A stretch of 36,520 nt of DNA from Muribaculaceae bacterium (lineage in GTDB: Bacteria; Bacteroidota; Bacteroidia; Bacteroidales; Muribaculaceae): positions 1 to 36,520 of the forward strand of contig VSPG01000021.1 of the NCBI GenBank assembly GCA_009775265.1, written 5' to 3'. Shown here one piece after another: positions 16,219 through 23,123 of this stretch. A program made the position numbers and the translations under genes. The notes beneath the pieces were generated by a model that saw only the letters and a list, made by a program, of their open reading frames with translations, searched no databases and was not told the DNA's origin. Every line of letters starts with the position of its first letter. The stretch's first letter is position 1.

Positions 16219-17697
16219 ATGAAAGCAAGCATCACCTGCTTCCTCCCCTATGTCGACGCCGCACAGGCGCTACCAACCATTGAAGCCCTCAAGGCCGAAG
16301 CGGCCGTGGCGCGTATCTGCCTGCTTGCAGGATCCGATGCCGACACCGCATCTGTTCCGGAAGGCTGCGGCATCGTGGCCGCTCCCGAAGGGCTGAACGC
16401 ATCGTCGACCATGCGTGCCATTGCCGAGAACACGACTACCGACTATATTCTTCTCTACACAAAACATAACAAGCTCGTGCCGGGCTACCACGCGCTGGAA
16501 CGCATGCTGCGTCTGGCATCTGACAGCGGCGCCGGCATGATGTATGCCGACAGCTACGCCGTGGCTCCGGACGGAAAGCGCACCGCCGCCCCCGTCATTG
16601 ACTATCAGGAGGGCTCGTTGCGCGACGATTTCAACTTCGGCTCGCTGATGCTTTTCTCCGCTGCAGTGTTCAAGCTTGCCGCCGCCGGCATCGACCGCGA
16701 CTATAAGGCTGCAGGTCTTTACGACCTGCGTCTGCGACTGAGCCGCATCGCTCCCATCGTGCATATAAACGAATACCTTTACACCGATGTGCAGCTCGAC
16801 ACGCGCCGCAGCGGCGAGAAAATATTCGACTACGTAGACCCTAAAAACCGCGGAGTGCAGATAGAGATGGAGCAGGCCTGCACTGAACATCTCAAGGCTG
16901 TGGGCGGCTATCTGGCCCCCGAGTTCGGCAAAATAGAGTTCGGCAAAGAGGAATTCCCCGTGGAGGCATCTGTGGTGATTCCTGTGCGCAACAGGGTGCG
17001 TACGATTCGCGACGCCGTCCGCAGCGTGCTTTCGCAGCAGACCGATTTCCGCTTCAATCTCATCATCGTGGACAACCACAGCACCGACGGCACGACGGAG
17101 GCTATCGACGAGTTCGACGACGAACGTATCATCCATATCGTGCCCGAGCGTGGCGACCTCGGCATCGGCGGCTGCTGGAACATGGCCGTAGACCATCCCA
17201 TGTGCGGCAAATTCGCAGTGCAGCTCGACAGCGACGATGTGTACAGCGGCTCGGACACGCTTGCAAAAATAGTGGCTGCATTCTACGAACAGAACTGCGG
17301 CATGGTGGTGGGCACCTACAGCCTTACCGATATAGACATGAACACCATTCCTCCCGGCATAATCGACCATAAGGAATGGACGCCGGAGAACGGCCGCAAC
17401 AATGCGCTCCGCATCAACGGTCTCGGTGCTCCGCGTGCGTTCTACACGCCTATGCTGCGTGAAATCAAGGTGCCCAACACGAGCTATGGCGAAGACTATG
17501 CGCTCGGTCTTGCGTTCTCGCGCCGTTATCAGATAGGCCGCATCTACGATGTGCTGTATTTCTGCCGCCGCTGGGAGGACAACAGCGACGCTGCCCTCGA
17601 CATCAATAAGATGAACGCCAACAATCTTTACAAGGACCGCATACGCACATGGGAGCTTCAGGCCCGCAAGGCCATGAATGCCGAGAATGAAATCTAA
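16219..17697 (+). CDS. GT2-family glycosyltransferase with two GT-A-like halves
   Basis: Product of 492 residues without signal peptide or membrane segment, so probably cytoplasmic. The C-terminal half (~245-492) is a complete GT2 domain: ASVVIPVRNRVRTIRDAV, IIVDNHSTDGTTEA, the metal-binding QLDSDDVY, and later NTSYGEDYALG with the usual catalytic acidic pair. The N-terminal half (~1-230) looks like a diverged second GT-A domain. It has TTDYILLYTKH and MMYADSY in place of a clear DxD, plus YQEGSLRDDFNFGS. A related two-domain protein is conserved in Bacteroides next to DUF4922 and SpoIID genes, as I recall. Donor and acceptor sugars are unknown. It sits between the amidase and DUF4922, in tight operon spacing (6 and 26 bases). 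Confidence 0.85.
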   Translation: MKASITCFLPYVDAAQALPTIEALKAEAAVARICLLAGSDADTASVPEGCGIVAAPEGLNASSTMRAIAENTTTDYILLYTKHNKLVPGYHALERMLRLASDSGAGMMYADSYAVAPDGKRTAAPVIDYQEGSLRDDFNFGSLMLFSAAVFKLAAAGIDRDYKAAGLYDLRLRLSRIAPIVHINEYLYTDVQLDTRRSGEKIFDYVDPKNRGVQIEMEQACTEHLKAVGGYLAPEFGKIEFGKEEFPVEASVVIPVRNRVRTIRDAVRSVLSQQTDFRFNLIIVDNHSTDGTTEAIDEFDDERIIHIVPERGDLGIGGCWNMAVDHPMCGKFAVQLDSDDVYSGSDTLAKIVAAFYEQNCGMVVGTYSLTDIDMNTIPPGIIDHKEWTPENGRNNALRINGLGAPRAFYTPMLREIKVPNTSYGEDYALGLAFSRRYQIGRIYDVLYFCRRWEDNSDAALDINKMNANNLYKDRIRTWELQARKAMNAENEI

Positions 17698-17723
17698 AGT
17701 GGCCAACCATAATAAGTGAAGAC

Positions 17724-18659
17724 GTGGGAGTTACGACAAAACAGATAGAGGAATTCATTGCGGCCCAGTGTGCCGAATGGCCTCTGGCAGGCCGCAACTT
17801 CGAGGCTCTGAAAGGAGTGGAGGTGCGCTATGTAGAGTTGCCGGACCGGCACATAAAGGTGCAGTTCAACCCTGCGCGCATCGTGTCGAGCGGAGCCAAG
17901 GTGGATGCGCGTTCGCTCGCAGAGCGCCCGTGCTTCCTGTGCGAGGCCAACCGCCCGTCCGAGCAGCGCGGCATAGGGTGGAGCGACGGACGCTACACGA
18001 TACTCGTCAATCCATTTCCGATATTTCCGCGCCACCTTACAATCCCTGCTGCCGAACATACTCCGCAGCGCATAGCCGGACGCGTGGCCGACATGCTTAG
18101 GCTTGCGTCGGAATTGGAAGGCTATACGGTGTTTTACAACGGCCCGCGCTGCGGCGCTTCCGCCCCCGACCATATGCACTTCCAGGCCGGCAACAGCGAT
18201 TTCCTCACCATTTCGGAATCGCTCGACGGCGCCTGTCTGCGCCCTGTGGCGTCTGATGGCGACTCGACGCTCTCAGTGTGTGCTTCGCCGGCACTTTCGG
18301 TATTTGTCATCGACTCCACCACTCCTGAGGCCGGCCAACGGATGTTCGGGCGCCTGAGTGCCGCTCTGCCTTTGCCCGAAGGAGAGGATGAGCCCATGCT
18401 CAATATGCTTGCCTACGCCGCCGCCGGCGGAACACGTCTTGTGGTGGTGCCGCGCAAGCGCCATCGTCCGTCGTTCTATGGCACGGAAGGCGAAGGCTGC
18501 ATGCTGCTCAGCCCTGCGAGTGTGGACATGGGAGGCGCGTTCATCACTCCCCGGCGTGAGGATTTCGGACGTCTTGACGCCGATGTGCTCATGCAGGTGT
18601 TTGACGAACTGTGTCTTGACAGTGAAGAAATCCTCAACATAGCGAACAATGTACGATAA
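17724..18659 (+). CDS. DUF4922 protein, HIT-like nucleotidyltransferase or phosphorylase
   Basis: Cytoplasmic-looking protein of 311 residues matching the Bacteroidales DUF4922 family. The central part has FLCEANRPSEQRG, a Cys-x-x-Cys-free variant of the start of galactose-1-phosphate uridylyltransferase-like folds. It then has ILVNPFPIFPRHLTIP and PDHMHFQAGNSDF, a His-x-His motif placed as in HIT-superfamily enzymes (GalT, GDP-hexose phosphorylases). This suggests transfer or phosphorolysis of a nucleotide-sugar bond, by inference. The start is a GTG at 17724: it is the first usable codon after the preceding stop, and no in-frame ATG lies near. It overlaps the SpoIID-like gene by 11 bases if that gene starts at 18649. 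What nucleotide or sugar it uses is unknown. Confidence 0.8.
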   Translation: MGVTTKQIEEFIAAQCAEWPLAGRNFEALKGVEVRYVELPDRHIKVQFNPARIVSSGAKVDARSLAERPCFLCEANRPSEQRGIGWSDGRYTILVNPFPIFPRHLTIPAAEHTPQRIAGRVADMLRLASELEGYTVFYNGPRCGASAPDHMHFQAGNSDFLTISESLDGACLRPVASDGDSTLSVCASPALSVFVIDSTTPEAGQRMFGRLSAALPLPEGEDEPMLNMLAYAAAGGTRLVVVPRKRHRPSFYGTEGEGCMLLSPASVDMGGAFITPRREDFGRLDADVLMQVFDELCLDSEEILNIANNVR

Positions 18660-19938
18660 AAATACAATGCCCACTGTCGCTGTGGGCATCATTACTGCCA
18701 AGGCAGTGGACATAGATTTCCATGGTGCATTCCGCCGTACGGGCGACGGCGCCTTGGTGAGCGGCTCCGTTCGATTCGAAAACCTTGATTCGAAGCTTGA
18801 TTTCGAACCGGCGGAGGATGGTGCGGTGTTTGAGGTGAAAGACGTCATGATAGGCGTGGACTTCCATTGGCAACGCCGCGAGAACCAGACTTTTGCAGGC
18901 GCTCTTTCGCTGTTGCCGTGCGCCGACGGCAGTATAACGGTAGTGAACCGCATCGGTGTCGAGGATTATCTGCGCAGCGTGATTTCGTCGGAGATGAGTG
19001 CCACCTCATCGCCCGAACTATTGCGGGCGCATGCCGTAATCTCGCGTTCGTGGCTGCTTGCACAGATACGCAAGAACGAACGTATAGCCGACGGAGCCAC
19101 GGCATATGACGCCTGTACCGTGACCGACGATGAGATAGTGCGTTGGCAGGACCGTGAAGACCATACGGACTTCGACGTGTGCGCCGACGACCACTGCCAG
19201 CGCTATCAGGGCGTGACACGCCAAAGCACTGCCGCAGTAGCCGAAGCCGTGGACGCCACGGCCGGCATAGCTCTTACCGACCCCGACAGCGGCGAACTTG
19301 CCGACGCCCGTTTCAGCAAATGCTGCGGCGGCGTGTTCGAATTGTTCGAGAACTGCTGGGAGCCGGTGCACCACAGCTATCTGACAGTGCGCAGCGATGC
19401 TCCGGACGCGCTTGTGTATCCCGACCTGCGCTACGAATCCCGTGCCAGGGCATGGATAGAGGCGTCGCCCGAGGCTTTCTGCAACACGGCCGACGAGAGC
19501 GTGCTCTCGCAGGTGCTCAACAACTACGACCGCGAGAGCATAGATTTCTACCGCTGGACTGTGCGCTACGGCGTCGAGGAACTTTCCGACCTGGTGCGCG
19601 AGCGCACAGGCATAGACTTCGGCACCATAACCGACCTTGTGGCCGTGGAACGCGGTACTTCGGGGCGTATTGTGCGCCTCCGCATCACCGGAACAAAACG
19701 CAGCATGATCATAGGCAAGGAACTTGAGATACGTCATGCACTGAGCCGCAGCCATCTGCGTTCGTCGGCTTTCGTGGTGGACCGCGACGGCGACGACTTC
19801 GTGCTGCGCGGTGCAGGCTGGGGGCATGGCGTGGGGCTTTGCCAGATAGGAGCGGCCGTCATGGCCGAGAAAGGCTACGGCTGGCGCGAGATTCTCGCCC
19901 ATTACTTCCCCGGCGCCGAACTTAAGAAAATTTATTAA
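18649..19938 (+). CDS. SpoIID/LytB-domain protein without signal peptide
   Basis: Protein of 429 residues whose latter three quarters match the SpoIID domain, known as a lytic transglycosylase acting on peptide-free glycan strands. Key segments are VEDYLRSVISSEMSATSSPE (Glu115 at the catalytic position), LLRAHAVISRSWLL, the RFSKCCGGVFELFENCW region, and the C-terminal GWGHGVGLCQIGAAVMAEKG. The N-terminus is hydrophilic, with no signal peptide or membrane helix, so export is not evident. Two starts are possible: ATG 18649, overlapping DUF4922 by 11 bases, or ATG 18667 seven bases after its stop. The second would begin MPTVAVGI, which fits how I recall relatives starting. Neither gives a signal peptide. 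The AmpG-like gene follows after 17 bases. Confidence 0.85.
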   Translation: MYDKNTMPTVAVGIITAKAVDIDFHGAFRRTGDGALVSGSVRFENLDSKLDFEPAEDGAVFEVKDVMIGVDFHWQRRENQTFAGALSLLPCADGSITVVNRIGVEDYLRSVISSEMSATSSPELLRAHAVISRSWLLAQIRKNERIADGATAYDACTVTDDEIVRWQDREDHTDFDVCADDHCQRYQGVTRQSTAAVAEAVDATAGIALTDPDSGELADARFSKCCGGVFELFENCWEPVHHSYLTVRSDAPDALVYPDLRYESRARAWIEASPEAFCNTADESVLSQVLNNYDRESIDFYRWTVRYGVEELSDLVRERTGIDFGTITDLVAVERGTSGRIVRLRITGTKRSMIIGKELEIRHALSRSHLRSSAFVVDRDGDDFVLRGAGWGHGVGLCQIGAAVMAEKGYGWREILAHYFPGAELKKIY

Positions 19939-19955
19939 CTACCTTATAAAGAACC

Positions 19956-21848
19956 ATGAACGCAGGCAAAAAACGTTCGCCTTGGGCTTGGATTCCTACG
20001 CTTTACTTTGCGCAGGGACTGCCGTATGTGGCCGTGATGACCATTTCGGTGATTATGTACAAGCGCCTCGGCATATCCAATACCGACATCGCACTCTACA
20101 CGGGCTGGCTGTATCTGCCGTGGGTGATAAAGCCGTTCTGGAGTCCGTTTGTCGACATTATCCGCACCAAGCGATGGTGGACGCTCACTATGCAGTGGAT
20201 CATAGCTTTCGCTCTGGCCGGAATCGCATTCTCCATTCCTACGCCATTTTTCTTCCAGCTTACACTGGCTATTTTCTGGCTTGTGGGATTTACGTCGGCC
20301 ACGCATGACATAGCCGCCGACGGCTTCTACATGCTTGCGCTTTCGGAGCACGAGCAGTCGCTTTATGTGGGCATCCGCTCAACGTTCTACCGAATCAGCA
20401 CCGTAGTGGGCCAGGGCCTGCTTGTGGTGCTTGCCGGAGCCATAGAGACCGGCACGGGTCTCGACCCCGTGAACGTGGGCGTGGAGGTGGACCCTTATGT
20501 TGAATGGCAGGCGCCTATAATGGCCGACCTCGCGCTTCAGCAACCGGCAGATCCGTCTGAAATGAATTTCTTCACCGGCGGCGACGCCGGAGCTGTGGCC
20601 GTGAAGACCCCCGCAGTGGTGGAAATAGACGGCGTGCCGATGACTTTTGCCTCTTATGCCGCCATGATGCGCGATTCGGTGCGCCGTGCCAATGAGAGCA
20701 ACGGATTCGTGGCTTCCACGGCTGAAGCAGGCCTGGATGCGTCGGCGGTGAAAACGTCAGGGGAACCCGGTGCGTTCACTCGCTGGGTGGCAGAGACTTT
20801 CGGCGAAAAACGCGAAGCTGCATCGACCGGGGCAGTCAATAATTTCACTGTCCGGGGTGTGCGTCTGAGTTCGCGTCCGTCGCCCGGCCAGCAGGTGGTG
20901 GTGAATATGAGCCATACGGCCGGCGACGCAGGCATACGCCTGCTCGAGGGCGACCGCCTTGTGTTTGACGAGAACAACTGGGACAAGACGGCATGGCTTT
21001 ATTACGACATAGACCACAAAATCAAACAGCCTGTGAGCGCCAGGTTCGAGGGCGCGAGCGGCAACATCCCTATGGCGTGGTTGGTGGTGTTTGTAGCTCT
21101 TTCGGCTTTCTTCCTTGCCGTGGCAGTGTACCACAGCTGGGCGCTTCCCCGTCCTGCGTCCGACAGCCGCGAGCATGGAGGCAAACGCACTGCCGGCGAG
21201 ATATTCAGCGAATTTTTCGAGACATTCCGCAGCTTCTTCGCCAAAAAGCAGATATGGGTGGCAGTGGCTTTCATGCTCCTCTACCGCCTGCCTGAAGCCC
21301 AGCTTGTAAAGCTCATCAACCCCTTCCTGCTCGACCCCATAGACAAAGGCGGTCTCGGCCTGAGCACAGGCGAGGTGGGATTCGTCTACGGCACCATAGG
21401 CATAATCGGTCTTACCATAGGCGGCATCGTGGGCGGCATCGTGGCTGCGCGCGGCGGCCTGAAAAAGTGGCTGTGGCCCATGGCGTGGAGCATGTCCCTG
21501 ACATGTCTTACATTCGTCTATCTCAGCTATTGGCCCACCCACTCGCTGTTCACCATAAACCTGTGTGTGTTCATCGAGCAGTTCGGCTACGGATTCGGTT
21601 TCACGGCCTATATGCTCTACCTTATCTATTTCAGCGACGGCGAGCACAAGACCGCGCATTATGCCATATGCACCGGATTCATGGCTCTCGGCATGATGCT
21701 TCCGGGCATGGCCGCCGGCTGGCTTCAGGAGACCATCGGCTACCGTCACTTCTTCGTGTGGACCATGATATGCTGCGCCGCCACTATAGGTGTATGCGCT
21801 TTCCTGAAAATAGACCCCAACTTCGGAAGAAAAATTGAAAAGAAATGA
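19956..21848 (+). CDS. ampG: AmpG-like MFS permease with ~200-residue inserted domain
   Basis: Inner-membrane major facilitator permease, probably importing anhydro-muropeptides or related cell-wall fragments. The N-terminal WIPTLYFAQGLPYVAVMTIS, WVIKPFWSPFVDIIRTKRWW and TSATHDIAADGFY match AmpG. The C-terminal half has GEVGFVYGTIGIIGLTIGG and the remaining helices. At 630 residues it is longer than E. coli AmpG (about 490). The extra length is one soluble block, about residues 165-368, between the two membrane halves. Its second part looks beta-rich (QQVVVNMSHTAGD, then LLEGDRLVFDENNWDK). Similar inserts occur in Bacteroides homologues as I recall. The gene overlaps namZ by four bases. Context with NamZ and MurTKQ supports the role; the symbol is by homology. 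Confidence 0.8.
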   Translation: MNAGKKRSPWAWIPTLYFAQGLPYVAVMTISVIMYKRLGISNTDIALYTGWLYLPWVIKPFWSPFVDIIRTKRWWTLTMQWIIAFALAGIAFSIPTPFFFQLTLAIFWLVGFTSATHDIAADGFYMLALSEHEQSLYVGIRSTFYRISTVVGQGLLVVLAGAIETGTGLDPVNVGVEVDPYVEWQAPIMADLALQQPADPSEMNFFTGGDAGAVAVKTPAVVEIDGVPMTFASYAAMMRDSVRRANESNGFVASTAEAGLDASAVKTSGEPGAFTRWVAETFGEKREAASTGAVNNFTVRGVRLSSRPSPGQQVVVNMSHTAGDAGIRLLEGDRLVFDENNWDKTAWLYYDIDHKIKQPVSARFEGASGNIPMAWLVVFVALSAFFLAVAVYHSWALPRPASDSREHGGKRTAGEIFSEFFETFRSFFAKKQIWVAVAFMLLYRLPEAQLVKLINPFLLDPIDKGGLGLSTGEVGFVYGTIGIIGLTIGGIVGGIVAARGGLKKWLWPMAWSMSLTCLTFVYLSYWPTHSLFTINLCVFIEQFGYGFGFTAYMLYLIYFSDGEHKTAHYAICTGFMALGMMLPGMAAGWLQETIGYRHFFVWTMICCAATIGVCAFLKIDPNFGRKIEKK

Positions 21849-23077
21849 AAAAGACGATTATAGCTATACTTTCCATGGCTGCCGCCATTGCAGCCACGGC
21901 TCAAGTGAAGCCCGGCGTGGAAGTGCTCCGCGACCGCAATTTCGACATATTGCAGGGTAAGCGTGTGGGGCTGATTACCAATCCTTCGGGAGTGGACAAC
22001 ACGCTGAAAAGCACTGTCGACATACTCAGCGAGGCTCCGGGAGTGCGTCTTACGGCTCTCTACGGACCAGAACACGGGGTGCGCGGCGACGTGCATGCCG
22101 GCGACAATGTGGGCAACAGCGTCGATGCGGCCACGGGAGTGCCTGTCTATTCCATTTATGGAAAATACCGCAAACCGACAGCCGAAATGCTCGACGACGT
22201 GGACGTGCTCGTGTATGACATACAGGACAACGGCTGCCGCTCGTTCACGTTCATATCCACCATGGGGCTTGCCATGCAGACCTGTGCCGAACTGGGCAAG
22301 GAATTCGTGGTGCTCGACCGTCCCAATCCGGCCGGAGCGAACAAGATAGAGGGCTGCATAGTCGAGGACAGCTGTTTCTCGTTCGTGAGCCAGTTTCCGA
22401 TACCGTATCTTTACGGCCTGACCCCCGGCGAACTCGCCACTTACCTCAACGAGGAAGGGCTGCTGCCCGGCGGCGTGAAGGCTCGCCTGACGGTGGTGCC
22501 GATGGAAGGTTATGACCGCAAGATGAGTTTTGCCGACACCGGCATGCCGTGGGTGCTTCCTTCGCCGCATCAGCCCAATGCCGAGTCGGCGCTGTACTAT
22601 CCCGCCACAGGCATACTCGGCGAGCTGTACTATGTCAGCATCGGCGTAGGCTACACAATGCCGTTCAAACTCGTTGCTGCCGATTGGGTAGACGCTGCCG
22701 AACTGAACCGACGTCTCAATGCGCTTGAAATTCCTGGAGTCATGTTCCGTCCCATTCACATCAAGCCTTTCTACAGCACGGGCAAAGGCGAGAACCTGCA
22801 GGGTGTGGAAATATATGTGACCGACGCCGAAGCCGCACCGCTGACGCTTGTGCAGTTCTACGTGATGCAGGAACTGGCGGCGATGTATCCCGACCGCCGT
22901 GTGATGGACACCCCGGAGGCGGCCAAACGTTTCGGCATGTTCGACAAGGTGACCGGCAGCAAACAGATACGCCGCCTGTTCACGAAGCGGCACAGCGTGG
23001 CCGACATGGCACCCTACTGGAACAAGGATGTGGAGCCTTTCCGCGCGGCATCCTCCAAATATCATCTCTATAAGTAG
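21845..23077 (+). CDS. namZ: Exo-beta-N-acetylmuramidase NamZ (DUF1343, GH171)
   Basis: Exported glycosidase of 410 residues that, in the characterised members of this family, removes terminal MurNAc from the non-reducing end of peptidoglycan chains. It has a signal peptide (MKKTIIAILSMAAAIAATAQ), then the family start KRVGLITNPSGVDNTLKSTV. YGPEHGVRGDVHAGD follows, with Glu76 in the conserved acidic motif. VLVYDIQDNGCRSFTFISTM and VVLDRPNPAG come next, then the GMPWVLPSPHQPNAESALYY stretch. All are intact and the length is normal. Its start overlaps the permease stop (ATGA). It supplies free MurNAc to the MurT-MurK-MurQ genes downstream. Confidence 0.92.
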   Translation: MKKTIIAILSMAAAIAATAQVKPGVEVLRDRNFDILQGKRVGLITNPSGVDNTLKSTVDILSEAPGVRLTALYGPEHGVRGDVHAGDNVGNSVDAATGVPVYSIYGKYRKPTAEMLDDVDVLVYDIQDNGCRSFTFISTMGLAMQTCAELGKEFVVLDRPNPAGANKIEGCIVEDSCFSFVSQFPIPYLYGLTPGELATYLNEEGLLPGGVKARLTVVPMEGYDRKMSFADTGMPWVLPSPHQPNAESALYYPATGILGELYYVSIGVGYTMPFKLVAADWVDAAELNRRLNALEIPGVMFRPIHIKPFYSTGKGENLQGVEIYVTDAEAAPLTLVQFYVMQELAAMYPDRRVMDTPEAAKRFGMFDKVTGSKQIRRLFTKRHSVADMAPYWNKDVEPFRAASSKYHLYK

Positions 23078-23123
23078 CCCTGACACTTATTGGCCAGGGG
23101 TATTCCGGATTTTTTCTGACACA

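Noticed and set aside
23028..23123. Upstream start for the dehydrogenase
   Set aside because: It would overlap namZ by 50 bases and add 32 residues unlike the family; ATG 23124 gives a normal N-terminus.
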